Positions 1 to 7,818 are shown, counted from the first letter of the stretch. The stretch is DNA of 38,457 bases from Rhodoplanes elegans (GCF_016653355.1 NZ_NHSK01000085.1:1-38457), one strand, 5' to 3'. Notes: generated from the letters alone by a model not told the origin. Numbers and translations are program-made.

Positions 1-180
1 CACCGACAGGCCGAACATATGGACGCAAGCGATCCGATCCGTTCTGAAAATCTCTTGCTGCACGGGGGCCGTCCACATATGGGTCCCGGGCTCGGCACTT
101 CGTGCCGCCCCGGGACGACGGAAGCTAGTCGTGTCAGGCTCCCCGAGGGGGACGAACGCCGAGCCGCGAGGGCCGAGTTC
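1..180. other. Upstream region of moaE with half a palindromic repeat
   Basis: No gene end is recognisable here. Positions 78-121 hold a hairpin-forming stretch (GGGTCCCGGGCTC, then GGCAC-TTC-GTGCC, then CCCCGGGACGACGG). It resembles the right half of the repeat at 5397-5518. The frame of moaE stays open through this stretch, but that is a side effect of GC richness and not a coding extension. Confidence 0.5.
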
Positions 181-648
181 ATGACCGTCCGCATCCAACG
201 CGAGCCCTTCGACGCCGCCGCCGAGGCGAAGGCGATCGCGGCCGGCCGAACCGACATCGGCGCCGTGGTGACGTTCACGGGCATCTGCCGCGGCGCCGAC
301 GACGGCCGGCCGGTCGCGGCGCTGACGCTCGAGCACTATCCGGGCATGGCCGAGGCCGAGATCGAGCGCCACGTCGCCGAGGCGCAGGCGCGCTGGCCGC
401 TGATGGGCGTCACCGTGATCCACCGGTTCGGCCGCATGGAGCCGGGGGACGACATCGTGCTGGTCGTCACCGCCTCGTCGCACCGGGGCGACGCCTTCGC
501 GGCGGCCGAGTTCCTGATGGACTTTCTCAAGACCCGCGCCCCCTTCTGGAAGAAGGAGGAGCGCCCGGGCGAGACCGGCTGGGTCGCCGCCAAGGACGTC
601 GACGACACCGCCGCGGCCCGCTGGGAGAACGGGGCGGAGGGGACGTAG
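181..648 (+). CDS. moaE: Molybdopterin synthase catalytic (large) subunit MoaE
   Basis: A 155-residue protein of normal MoaE length. With the small thiocarboxylated subunit MoaD it forms cytoplasmic molybdopterin synthase, which puts the dithiolene sulfurs into precursor Z (cPMP) during molybdenum cofactor synthesis. The family signature is clear: the HRFG-x-MEPGD segment (residues 81-90), ASSHRGDAF (98-106), and a lysine-rich end with K117 and K124, which match the two active-site lysines of E. coli MoaE (K119, K126). The start at 181 is chosen because family similarity begins there; an earlier in-frame ATG at 19 would translate a palindromic repeat. moaD is not in the window and may lie just upstream. 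Confidence 0.93.
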   Translation: MTVRIQREPFDAAAEAKAIAAGRTDIGAVVTFTGICRGADDGRPVAALTLEHYPGMAEAEIERHVAEAQARWPLMGVTVIHRFGRMEPGDDIVLVVTASSHRGDAFAAAEFLMDFLKTRAPFWKKEERPGETGWVAAKDVDDTAAARWENGAEGT

Positions 649-670
649 AGCACGCGACCCGCGCCCTTTT

Positions 671-835
671 CCCCTCTCCCCGCGTGCGGGGAGAGGGTGG
701 CTCGGACCGAAGGTCCGAGTCGGGTGAGGGGGCGTTTCCGCAAAGCAGAGACTCGCGGCGACGCCCCCTCACCCGACATCCGCGCTGGACGCGCGAATGT
801 CGACCTCTCCCCGCGCGGCGGGGAGAGGTGAGGCG
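671..835. repeat. Multi-hairpin palindromic repeat (CTCTCCCCGC family)
   Basis: Five inverted repeats lie in tandem: CCCTCTCCCCGC/GCGGGGAGAGGG (672-697), CTCGGACC/GGTCCGAG (701-719), a perfect 15-base pair of arms (721-735 with 761-775), GACAT-x-CGCGC/GCGCG-x-ATGTC (about 775-801), and CCTCTCCCCGC/GCGGGGAGAGG (804-828). The layout is symmetric, with the outer hairpins being copies of each other. Shorter relatives occur at 2863-2886 and 38292-38330. Elements of this sort are common between genes in Hyphomicrobiales. As RNA it would fold strongly in both directions and could act as a terminator or RNA stabiliser. Confidence 0.8.
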
Positions 836-914
836 CCGCGCCATCCGCGGCGTCCGCGCGCGCGGAAAGAGAAACGCGGCCCCCGCCCGCCCCGCCGCAG
901 CGCGAAGCCGGCGG

Positions 915-928
915 TTGACGCACGTCAA
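915..928. promoter_or_regulatory. Candidate FNR/FixK-type operator upstream of kup
   Basis: TTGAC-GCAC-GTCAA is a perfect palindrome matching the TTGA-N6-TCAA half-site arrangement bound by FNR/FixK/FnrL regulators. It ends 47 bases before the kup start. TTGACG could equally be a -35 hexamer, with TGCAAT at 939-944 as a weak -10. Confidence 0.4.
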
Positions 929-975
929 GGTGTTGCGCTGCAATAAGTCCCAGATGGCTCCAACGGGGGGCCGTC

Positions 976-2841
976 ATGAGCGACGACAGGCGGAAGCTGG
1001 CCGGGCTGCTCCTGGGGGCGCTGGGCGTCGTGTACGGCGACATCGGCACCAGCCCGCTCTACGCGCTGCGCGAGACCTTCGCCGGACACCATCCGATTCC
1101 CGTCACGCCCGAGAACGTGTTCGGCGTGCTGTCGCTGGTGTTCTGGACCGTGATGCTGCTCGTCACGGTAAAATACGTCCTGATCATCATGCGGGCCGAC
1201 AACCACGGCGAGGGCGGCAGCCTGGCGCTGCTGGCCCTGGTGACGGATCTGACCCGCGGCATGCGGGTGTCGCGCCCGCTGATGCTGCTCGGCATCTTCG
1301 CGGCGGCATTGTTTTACGGCGACAGCATGATCACGCCGGCCATCTCGGTGCTCAGCGCCGTCGAGGGCCTCGAGGTGATCGCGCCCGAGCTCGAATCCGT
1401 CGTGGTACCGGTCACGGCCGTGGTGCTGGCCGGGCTGTTCGTGCTGCAGAAGAAGGGCACCGGCGCGGTCGGCATGCTGTTCGGCCCGATCATGCTGATC
1501 TGGTTCGCCGTCCTCGCCGTGCTCGGCGTCATCAACATCCTGGCGCATCCGGGCGTGCTCGCCGCGCTGTCGCCCGGCTACGCGGCCGCCTTCGTCATCG
1601 GCCACCCGCTCGCCGGCTTCTTCGCCCTCGGCACCGTGGTGCTCGCCGTGACCGGGGGCGAGGCGCTCTACACCGACATGGGCCATTTCGGCCGGTTCCC
1701 GATCCGGCTCACCTGGTTCACGTTCGTCATGCCGGCCCTGATGCTGAACTATCTGGGGCAGGGCGCGCTGCTGCTCGACAATCCGGCCGCGGTGACGAAC
1801 CCGTTCTACAAGCTGGTACCCGACTGGGCCGTGGCGCCGCTGATCATTCTCGCGACGCTCGCCACCGTGATCGCCTCGCAGGCCGTGATCTCCGGCGCCT
1901 TCTCGGTCGCCCGGCAGGCCGTGCAGCTCGGTCTCCTGCCGCGCATGACCATCGTCCACACCTCTGGCGCCGAGGAGGGGCAGATCTACGTGCCCTTCAC
2001 CAACTGGACGCTGGTGTTCGCCGTCATCGCGCTCGTCGTCGGGTTCCAGTCGTCGAGCAATCTCGCCGCCGCCTACGGCATCGCCGTCACCGGCACCATG
2101 ATGATCGACACCATCCTGGTCGCCTTCGTGATGCTGTATCTCTGGAAGTGGCCGCGCCTGCTGGTGGTGCTGCTGATCGGCGGCCTGCTGCTGATCGACG
2201 TCGCGTTCTTCTCGGCGAACTTCATCAAGGTGACGCAGGGCGGCTGGTTCTCGCTGTTCATCGCCTTCCTGTCGTTCACGGTGCTGACCACCTGGCGGCG
2301 CGGCCGCGAGCTGGTGCGCAACCAGCTCACCCGCCAGTCGGTGCCGCTCGACGCCGTGATGCGCTCGCTCGGGCCCGACATCTCGCGCGCCAAGGGCACG
2401 GCCGTGTTCATGACCTCGACGTCCGACGGCGTGCCGGCGGCGCTCCTGCACAACGTCAAGCACAACCAGACCGTCCACGAGCGGGTGATGCTGGTGACCG
2501 TGAAGACGGCCGACGCGCCCTATGTGGCGGAGGCGGAGCGCGGGACCGTGACGGCGCTGGGCGACGGCTTCTGGCGCATCCTGATCCGCTTCGGCTTCAT
2601 GGAGACGCCCGACGTGCCGGCGGCCCTCGCCGGCCTCGCCGACAAGGGCGTCTTTCTCGATCCGATGAAGACGTCGTATTTCCTCAGCCGCGACACCATC
2701 GTGCCGAGCCTGCAGCCCGGCATGGCGGTGTGGCGCGAGCGCCTGTTCGCCTTCATGGCGCTGAACGCGACGCGTGCGACGGTGTTCTTCAAGATCCCGA
2801 CCGAGCGGGTCGTGGAGCTGGGGACGCAGCTGGAGATTTGA
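976..2841 (+). CDS. kup: Low-affinity potassium uptake protein Kup
   Basis: A 621-residue inner-membrane K+ transporter of the KUP/HAK/KT family, thought to run as a K+/H+ symporter. The N-terminus carries the family hallmark [13 protein letters not shown] (about residues 21-33). Further signatures are [20 protein letters not shown] (first third) and [16 protein letters not shown]. About twelve hydrophobic segments fill residues 8-445. A soluble C-terminal domain of about 170 residues follows. The length is standard for bacterial Kup. It stands alone: moaE upstream is unrelated and the aminotransferase downstream is convergent. The palindrome at 915-928 may put it under an FNR/FixK-type regulator, but that is inference. 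Confidence 0.96.
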   Translation: MSDDRRKLAGLLLGALGVVYGDIGTSPLYALRETFAGHHPIPVTPENVFGVLSLVFWTVMLLVTVKYVLIIMRADNHGEGGSLALLALVTDLTRGMRVSRPLMLLGIFAAALFYGDSMITPAISVLSAVEGLEVIAPELESVVVPVTAVVLAGLFVLQKKGTGAVGMLFGPIMLIWFAVLAVLGVINILAHPGVLAALSPGYAAAFVIGHPLAGFFALGTVVLAVTGGEALYTDMGHFGRFPIRLTWFTFVMPALMLNYLGQGALLLDNPAAVTNPFYKLVPDWAVAPLIILATLATVIASQAVISGAFSVARQAVQLGLLPRMTIVHTSGAEEGQIYVPFTNWTLVFAVIALVVGFQSSSNLAAAYGIAVTGTMMIDTILVAFVMLYLWKWPRLLVVLLIGGLLLIDVAFFSANFIKVTQGGWFSLFIAFLSFTVLTTWRRGRELVRNQLTRQSVPLDAVMRSLGPDISRAKGTAVFMTSTSDGVPAALLHNVKHNQTVHERVMLVTVKTADAPYVAEAERGTVTALGDGFWRILIRFGFMETPDVPAALAGLADKGVFLDPMKTSYFLSRDTIVPSLQPGMAVWRERLFAFMALNATRATVFFKIPTERVVELGTQLEI

Positions 2842-2862
2842 GGCGACGCCGCGCAGTGGTTC

Positions 2863-2886
2863 CCTCTCCCCGCGCGCGGGGAGAGG
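2863..2886. terminator. Hairpin between the convergent kup and ilvE genes
   Basis: CCTCTCCCCGC/GCGGGGAGAGG with a two-base spacer forms an 11-bp stem in the 71-base gap between two converging stop codons. It belongs to the same repeat family as 671-835. There is no T-run, so it is at best a weak bidirectional terminator or mRNA 3'-end protector. Confidence 0.45.
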
Positions 2887-2912
2887 TGAAGGAACGACGT
2901 TCCGGCGGTAAC

Positions 2913-3803
2913 TCACGCCGCGGCGGCGGCGCCCTTGGGCTGGGTCTCGGCCGTGTAGTCGTCCATCAGCTGCTTGGTGATCTGGCTCGGCGTGAACTTC
3001 CAGTCGGCGATCTCGGCGACTGCCGTCACCTCGGCGGCCGAGCCGGTGATGAAGCACTCGGTGAAGCCGGTCAGCTCCTCGGGCATGATGCGGCGCTCGA
3101 CCACCTCGATGCCGCGGCGCTTGGCCAGCTCGATCACGGTCTGGCGGGTGAGGCCGTCGAGGAAGCAGTCGGCGGTCGGCGTGTGGATGACGCCGTCCTT
3201 GATGAAGAAGATGTTGGCGCCCGTGCACTCGGCGACGCGGCCCTGCCAGTCGAGCATCATGGCGTCGGCATAGCCGCGCCGCTCCGCCCGGTGCTTGCTG
3301 ATCGTGCAGATCATGTAGAGGCCGGCCGCCTTGGCGGTCGACGGTGCCGTCTTCGGATCCGGGCGGCGATACTCGGCGAGATCGAGCCGGATGCCCTTCA
3401 GCCGCTCCTCCGGATTGAAGTAGCTCGGCCACTGCCAGGCCGCGATCGCGAGGTGGATCGTGTTGGTCTGCGCCGACACGCCCATCATCTCCGAGCCGCG
3501 CCAGGCGATCGGCCGCACATAGGCGTCGCGGAAGCCGTTCTTCTCGATGACCAGGCGCTTGGCCGCGTCGATCTCGGCGACCGACCACGGGATCTCGAAA
3601 TCGAGGATGCCGGCCGAGCGCCGCAGGCGCTCCGAGTGCGGCGTGCACTTGAAGATCTCGCCGCCGTAGCAGCGCTCGCCCTCGAACACGGCGCTCGCAT
3701 AGTGAAGGCCATGGGAGAGCACGTGGAGGGTCGCCTCGGTCCACGGCACCAGCTTGCCGTCGTACCAGATGACCCCGTCGAACTTGTCGAATGAAATGCC
3801 CAT
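2913..3803 (-). CDS. ilvE: Branched-chain amino acid aminotransferase (class IV)
   Basis: A 296-residue PLP enzyme of fold type IV, which moves the amino group between glutamate and the keto acids of Leu, Ile and Val. Visible features are the N-terminal VPWTEATLHVLSHGLHYASAVFEG block shared by BCATs, the PLP lysine K158 in the TAKAAG-x-Y context, the RRGYADAMMLD segment, and AECTGANIFFIKDG ahead of the PLP-phosphate-binding stretch. The ATG at 3803 follows AGGAGA at a seven-base spacing, which fixes the start. It diverges from the MarR/response-regulator/kinase genes, and a palindrome at 4086-4106 lies between them. D-amino acid aminotransferase or ADC lyase are less likely given the BCAT-type motifs. 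Confidence 0.9.
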   Translation of the reverse strand: MGISFDKFDGVIWYDGKLVPWTEATLHVLSHGLHYASAVFEGERCYGGEIFKCTPHSERLRRSAGILDFEIPWSVAEIDAAKRLVIEKNGFRDAYVRPIAWRGSEMMGVSAQTNTIHLAIAAWQWPSYFNPEERLKGIRLDLAEYRRPDPKTAPSTAKAAGLYMICTISKHRAERRGYADAMMLDWQGRVAECTGANIFFIKDGVIHTPTADCFLDGLTRQTVIELAKRRGIEVVERRIMPEELTGFTECFITGSAAEVTAVAEIADWKFTPSQITKQLMDDYTAETQPKGAAAAA

Positions 3804-4139
3804 GGCAGCTCTCCTGAATTCGGCGCGCCGGGCGCGCCCTGCATCGGTCGGTCGGCGCGCCGTGCGCCGATCATCCTGTCGGTCGACGCGCCGCGCGCGC
3901 CGTCGTCTGTGTCGGCGCGGGGATGCGCCGTGGTCGTGCCGTTGCTTTGCGTCGTGCCGGGAGTCCCGATATGGTTCGCGCGTTCATCAGACCGCGCCGG
4001 GACCGACCTGGCAACCGTGACAACCGGGTCGGGCGAGCACGATCGTTTCGCCAACCCGCGCATGGAAGTAACAATCAAACCGAAATATGTCAACATGGCT
4101 GACATAAATGTCCGAGCAACGCCGCCCCGCCCGCTTGGC
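3804..4139. other. Intergenic region ilvE-petP-like regulator
   Basis: This 336-base divergent region has two parts. Positions 3820-3925 are very GC-rich, with repeated GGCGCGCC/GCGCGCC runs. Positions 4050-4115 are clearly more AT-rich and contain the operator-like palindrome at 4086-4106. No small gene is supported here. Confidence 0.6.
4086..4106. promoter_or_regulatory. Candidate operator of the MarR-type regulator
   Basis: TATGTCA-N7-TGACATA is a perfect 7-base inverted repeat in an AT-rich patch between the divergent aminotransferase and MarR genes. On the minus strand its right part includes TTGACA (4093-4088), which could be a -35 hexamer for ilvE. MarR-family proteins typically bind such palindromes and control their own and the divergent gene. 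Confidence 0.55.
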
Positions 4140-4640
4140 ATGGATGCCGGCACGGCGGCTGCGCCGGACCTGCCCATCTGGGACGTGATCGAGCTTTTGT
4201 ACTTTGCGTACAGGGACTTCGTCGCCGACCCCGACAGCGTGCTGGCGACCTTCGGGTTCGGCCGGGCGCACCACCGGGTGCTCCATTTCGTCACCCGCAA
4301 CCCCGGCCTGAAGGTCGCCGAGCTGCTCGACATCCTGCGCATCACCAAGCAGTCGCTCGCCCGGGTGCTCAAGCAGCTCGTCGACGAGGGCTTCGTCGAG
4401 CAGCGCGAGGGCGAGACCGACCGCCGCCAGCGCCGGCTGTTCGCGACCGCCAAGGGCGAGGCGCTGGCCTTGAAGCTCGCCACCCAGCAGACCCGCCGGA
4501 TCAGGCGCGCGCTGGCCGAGCTCGGCCCCGATGGCCACGCGCTGGCGCGGCGCTTCCTGGTCGGCATGATCGACGCCTCCGGGCGCGAGGAGGCGCTGCA
4601 CTTCGTCGACCGGGCGACGGGCGTGCCGGACCGTCGCTGA
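4140..4640 (+). CDS. petP: MarR-family transcriptional regulator, PetP-like
   Basis: A 166-residue winged-helix DNA-binding protein. The core reads FGFGRAHHRVLHFV (helix 2 region), then GLKVAELLDILRITKQSLARVLKQLVDEGFVE (HTH and recognition helix) and the wing EGETDRRQRRLFATAKG with the MarR-type D-x-R. The gene lies 13 bases before an OmpR-type response regulator. That pairing matches petP-petR of Rhodobacter capsulatus, where petR is needed for respiratory and photosynthetic growth. In-frame ATGs also exist at 4062 and 4095, but the latter lies inside the palindrome at 4086-4106. The start at 4140 gives the usual short N-terminus before the conserved DLPIWDVIELL block. No start has a good ribosome-binding site, so the start is uncertain. 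Confidence 0.8.
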   Translation: MDAGTAAAPDLPIWDVIELLYFAYRDFVADPDSVLATFGFGRAHHRVLHFVTRNPGLKVAELLDILRITKQSLARVLKQLVDEGFVEQREGETDRRQRRLFATAKGEALALKLATQQTRRIRRALAELGPDGHALARRFLVGMIDASGREEALHFVDRATGVPDRR

Positions 4641-4653
4641 GCGGGAGAGCGGG

Positions 4654-5376
4654 ATGACCGAGCCGCAGCCGAGCGACCAGCCGTCGGCGCTTCCCGACGA
4701 CGCGCCGCATCTGCTGGTGGTCGACGACGACCGCCGCATCCGCATGCTGCTGTCGCGCTATCTGAGCGCCGAGGGCTATCGCGTCACGACGGCCGAGTCG
4801 GCCGCCGATGCGCGCGCAAAACTCGGCGGGCTGTTCTTCGATCTCCTGATCCTCGACGTGATGATGCCGGGCGAGACCGGCTTCGACCTCGCCCGCTCGA
4901 TCCGGGCGACGTCGAGCGTGCCGATCCTGATGCTGACTGCGCGGGCCGAGAAGCAGGACCGCATCACCGGCCTCGAGATCGGCGCCGACGACTACGTGGT
5001 GAAGCCGTTCGAGCCGCGCGAGCTGTCGCTGCGCGTCGCCTCGATCCTGCGGCGGACCCAGACGCCGGCGCCGGCGGCGCCACCCGAGCAGGTGCGCTTC
5101 GGACCCTTCGTGTTCGATGTCGGCCGCGGCGAGCTGAAGAAGGGCGACGAGATCGTCCACCTCACCGATCGCGAGCGCGAGATGCTGCGCCTGCTCGCCG
5201 CGGTGCCGGGCGACACGGTCACGCGCCTCGCGCTCGCCGGCAGCGGCGCCGCGGCGGGCGAGCGCGCCGTCGACGTGCAGGTCAACCGCCTGCGCCGCAA
5301 GATCGAGACCGACCCGGCCAACCCGCTGCTGATCCAGACCGTCCGCGGCCTCGGCTACCGCCTGGTGGTGACGTGA
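4654..5376 (+). CDS. petR: OmpR/PhoB-type response regulator, PetR-like
   Basis: A 240-residue two-domain response regulator. The receiver domain (about residues 18-135) has the acidic pocket DDD24-26, the phosphoacceptor D68 in LLILDVMMPG, T95 and the switch lysine K117 in VVKPFEP. The C-terminal winged helix (about 145-240) contains LTDREREMLRLLA and the recognition part AVDVQVNRLRRKIE, then the GLGYRL wing. It follows the MarR gene by 13 bases and precedes a sensor kinase, its probable phosphodonor, after a 184-base gap holding a repeat. The PetR assignment rests on the MarR-RR pairing and on recalled family similarity. Confidence 0.88.
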   Translation: MTEPQPSDQPSALPDDAPHLLVVDDDRRIRMLLSRYLSAEGYRVTTAESAADARAKLGGLFFDLLILDVMMPGETGFDLARSIRATSSVPILMLTARAEKQDRITGLEIGADDYVVKPFEPRELSLRVASILRRTQTPAPAAPPEQVRFGPFVFDVGRGELKKGDEIVHLTDREREMLRLLAAVPGDTVTRLALAGSGAAAGERAVDVQVNRLRRKIETDPANPLLIQTVRGLGYRLVVT

Positions 5377-5396
5377 TCAGGAGCGGACAAGAGCCG

Positions 5397-5518
5397 GTCA
5401 TTCCGGGACGCGCGCGAAAGCGCGCGGGCCCGGAATCCATAACCCCGGTGCTGGTGGCTCACGAGATACAGGGGGTATGGGTTCCGGGCTCGACCCTTCG
5501 GGCCGCCCCGGAACGACC
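5397..5518. repeat. GTCATTCCGGG-type intergenic repeat, copy 1
   Basis: It begins GGTCATTCCGGGACGCG and ends GCCCCGGAACGACC, giving near-complementary ends. Internal hairpins are CGCGCG-AAA-GCGCGC and CGACCC-TTC-GGGCCG-like. Related copies lie at 16641-16818 and 17705-17805. It sits between the response regulator and its kinase, so a read-through transcript would carry a large structured element between the two coding regions. Confidence 0.75.
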
Positions 5519-5560
5519 GGCCGCAGACATACCGCACTGTCTCCTTCGCGCGGTCGTCCC

Positions 5561-6949
5561 ATGACCACCATCGACGTCGGCCTCGCGCGGATGCGCAGCG
5601 CCGCCGGCCGGGTCGCCGCGGTGTGGCACCGCATCGGACGTCTGTTCAAGGGCGTGCTGCCGACGCGGCTCTACGCCCGCACGCTGCTGATCATCATCGC
5701 CCCCATGGTGATCCTGCAGTCGGTGGTCGCCTTCGTGTTCATGGAGCGCCACTGGAACACGGTGACGCGCCGCCTCTCCGCCGCCGTGACGCAGGACATC
5801 GCGGCGCTGATCGACATCTACCAGTCCTATCCTCAAGATCCCGACTACACGACGCTGCGCCGCATCGCCCAGCAGCGGCTCGGCCTCGTCGTCGACGTGC
5901 TGCCCGGCACGGCGCTGCCGCCGGTCGGGCCGAAGCCGTTCTTCTCGCTGCTCGACCAGGCGCTGTCGCGCGAGATCAGCCTGCAGATCGGCCGACCGTT
6001 CTGGATCGACACGGTGGGGCGTTCCTCGCTGGTCGAGATCCGCATCCAGCTCGACAAGAACGTGCTGCGCGTCTTCGCGCGCCGCAACGCCGCCTACGCG
6101 TCGAACTCCGAGATCTTCCTGTTGTGGATGGTCGGCACATCGCTGGTGCTGATCACCATCGCGATTCTGTTCCTGCGCAACCAGATCCGCCCGATCCTCA
6201 AGCTCACCGAGGCGGTCGAGAGCTTCGGCAAGGGCCGCGACGTGCCGAATTTCGGGCCGCGCGGCGCCCAGGAGGTGCGGCGCGCCGCGCTCGCCTTCAT
6301 CGAGATGAAGCGCCGCGTCGAGCGCGCCATCGAGCAACGCACCACCATGCTGGCCGGCGTCTCGCACGACCTGCGCACCGTGCTGACGCGCTTCAAGCTC
6401 GAGCTGGCGCTGCTCGGCGACGGGCCGGACTTCGATCCGCTCAAGAAGGACGTCGACGAGATGGCCCGCATGGTCGAGGCCTATCTGGCCTTTGCGCGCG
6501 GGGATTCGGGGGAGCAGGCGGAGCCGACCGACATGGCGGCGTTCCTCGACGAGCTGAAGGCCGACGCCGAGCGCGGCGGCCACCGCACCAGCGTCGCCTT
6601 CCACGGCCATCCGGTGGTGACGGTGCGGCCCTATGCGTTCCGCCGCTGCCTTGCCAATCTGGTGTCGAACGCGGCCCGCTACGCCGGCGAGATCGCCATC
6701 ACGGGCCACCGCGACCACCGCTGGCTCACCGTCACGGTCGACGACGACGGCCCCGGCATCCCGGCGCATCAGCGCGAAGAAGTGTTCAAGCCGTTCCTCC
6801 GCCTCGACGACGCCCGCAACCAGGACGAAGGCGGCACCGGCCTGGGCCTCGCCATCGCCCGCGACATCGTACGCTCCCACGGCGGCGACATCACGCTGGG
6901 CGACTCCCCGCTGGGCGGATTGAGGGCGACGGTGCGGATTCCGGTGTGA
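5561..6949 (+). CDS. HAMP-domain sensor histidine kinase
   Basis: A 462-residue membrane histidine kinase with EnvZ-like architecture. TM1 is at about residues 36-58 (LLIIIAPMVILQSVVAFVF), followed by a periplasmic loop of about 125 residues, TM2 at about 188-205, a HAMP linker (RNQIRPILKLTEAVESFGKG), a DHp domain with H269 in SHDLRTVLTRF, and an ATPase domain with N-box CLANLVSNAARYAG, G1 DDDGPGIP and G2 GGTGLGLAIA. It is the likely partner of the PetR-like regulator upstream. The in-frame extension to 5477 would translate repeat DNA, so the ATG at 5561 is used. The H-box has Val in place of the usual Pro after HDLRT. Confidence 0.9.
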   Translation: MTTIDVGLARMRSAAGRVAAVWHRIGRLFKGVLPTRLYARTLLIIIAPMVILQSVVAFVFMERHWNTVTRRLSAAVTQDIAALIDIYQSYPQDPDYTTLRRIAQQRLGLVVDVLPGTALPPVGPKPFFSLLDQALSREISLQIGRPFWIDTVGRSSLVEIRIQLDKNVLRVFARRNAAYASNSEIFLLWMVGTSLVLITIAILFLRNQIRPILKLTEAVESFGKGRDVPNFGPRGAQEVRRAALAFIEMKRRVERAIEQRTTMLAGVSHDLRTVLTRFKLELALLGDGPDFDPLKKDVDEMARMVEAYLAFARGDSGEQAEPTDMAAFLDELKADAERGGHRTSVAFHGHPVVTVRPYAFRRCLANLVSNAARYAGEIAITGHRDHRWLTVTVDDDGPGIPAHQREEVFKPFLRLDDARNQDEGGTGLGLAIARDIVRSHGGDITLGDSPLGGLRATVRIPV

Positions 6950-7036
6950 GGGGACGGCGCGTTCGCCGCGGACCTCGTAGTCGTAGGATGGGTTTCGAAA
7001 TGCGGCGTTCGCTCGGCGAGCGTAGCCCGGCTCGAT

Positions 7037-7117
7037 CGTAGCCCGGGCGGAGCGGAGCGACGGCCGGGAGGGGCCTCGCCCGAGATCCCGGGTTTCGCAG
7101 GCTCAACCCGGGCTACG
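7037..7117. repeat. CGTAGCCCGGG-type palindromic repeat, copy 1
   Basis: The terminal arms CGTAGCCCGGG (7037-7047) and CCCGGGCTACG (7107-7117) are perfect 11-base inverted repeats. The inner arms include GGAGCGGAGCGACGGCC and CCCGGGTTTCGCAGGC. A partial duplicate of the left end (GTAGCCCGG) precedes it at 7022. Its last five bases overlap the end of the tetR gene and supply that gene's TAG stop. The second copy is at 8584-8703 in the same orientation. Confidence 0.8.
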
Positions 7118-7688
7118 ATGGCGCCCCCTCGATGGCGGCGACCATGGCGTCGACGGCGGCCTCGGGAGCGAGCTCGGAGTCGCGCGTAAGAGTGCGCCAG
7201 GTGAAGAAGCTCAGCGCCAGCGCCAGCATCGCCTGTTGGGTCGGGGTGAGGCCGGCGCCGAGCACCGCCCGGCAGGCCGCCATCGGGGGGCCGAGCCGCA
7301 ATTCGGTGACCTCCCGGGTGAGGGCGTGATGCTCCGCGTCGCGCAGCACGCAGGCGGCCAGCGCCGCGTTGCGCCCGTACCACTCGTAGAGCGTCGCGAG
7401 GCCGGTGCGCAGCCGCTCCCGCCGGTCGGCGATCGTCGCCCACGGCGCGGCGTCGGGCAGCGGGTCGCGCTCCATGGTCAGGCCGGAGCAGGCGAGGAGC
7501 AGGCTGCGCTCGTCGGGAAAGTGGGCATAGAGCGTGTGGCGCTGCACGCCGGCGCGCTCCGCCACCATGCTGAACGTGGTCTGGGCCGGGCCGACGCTGC
7601 CGTGCAGGTCGACCGCCGCCTCGACGATGCGCAGGCGCGTCTGGGCTTGCTGCTCGGCGCGGCGCTTGAGCGTGTAGGGACGGGCCAT
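7113..7688 (-). CDS. TetR-family transcriptional regulator
   Basis: A 191-residue repressor-type protein. The N-terminal TetR HTH is at about residues 16-62 (TRLRIVEAAVDLHG, then FSMVAERAGVQRHTLYAHFPDE). The C-terminal helical ligand/dimer domain is not recognised further. The ATG at 7688 is chosen because the basic MARPYTLKRRAEQQ segment directly precedes the HTH. The divergent neighbour is a metallo-beta-lactamase-fold protein, and inverted repeats at 7701-7716 and 7739-7757 in the shared spacer are plausible operators, so it probably controls that neighbour and itself. Its TAG stop lies inside the repeat at 7037-7117. Confidence 0.88.
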   Translation of the reverse strand: MARPYTLKRRAEQQAQTRLRIVEAAVDLHGSVGPAQTTFSMVAERAGVQRHTLYAHFPDERSLLLACSGLTMERDPLPDAAPWATIADRRERLRTGLATLYEWYGRNAALAACVLRDAEHHALTREVTELRLGPPMAACRAVLGAGLTPTQQAMLALALSFFTWRTLTRDSELAPEAAVDAMVAAIEGAPS

Positions 7689-7700
7689 TCGCGATTCCAG

Positions 7701-7716
7701 TGCACGATTCCGTGCA
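7701..7716. promoter_or_regulatory. Inverted repeat near the tetR start
   Basis: TGCAC-GATTCC-GTGCA, 12-28 bases upstream of the tetR start codon. It shares the TGCA core with the outer arms of the larger palindrome at 7730-7764, so both may be bound by the same regulator. Confidence 0.4.
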
Positions 7717-7729
7717 GTCAATATTGACA

Positions 7730-7764
7730 GGTGCAGCAAAGTTCGATACACGAACTTGTGCACC
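7730..7764. promoter_or_regulatory. Candidate TetR operator between tetR and the MBL-fold gene
   Basis: A long near-perfect palindrome. The inner arms AAGTTCG (7739-7745) and CGAACTT (7751-7757) surround ATACA, and the outer arms are GGTGCA (7730-7735) and TGCACC (7759-7764). TTGACA at 7724-7729 could be the -35 of the rightward promoter, in which case bound repressor would cover the -10. Confidence 0.55.
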
Positions 7765-7818
7765 CAAAAGAGGCGAAAGTCCACGGGGCGGGGAACGATC
7801 GAATCGGAGGAGACGACC

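Larger units (their letters stand above)
649..975. other. Intergenic region moaE-kup
   Basis: This 327-base gap holds no gene. Most of it is the multi-hairpin repeat at 671-835. After that come a GC-rich spacer and, close to kup, the TTGAC-N4-GTCAA palindrome described separately. Confidence 0.7.

Noticed and set aside
19-180. N-terminal extension of MoaE by 54 residues
   Set aside because: The extension translates a palindromic repeat and has no counterpart in MoaE; the ATG at 181 gives the family length.
684-3794. A plus-strand open frame of about 1036 codons over kup and the aminotransferase
   Set aside because: It starts inside the hairpin repeat and runs out of frame through kup and antisense to the aminotransferase; the composition is Arg/Ala/Gly-biased and no motif is seen.
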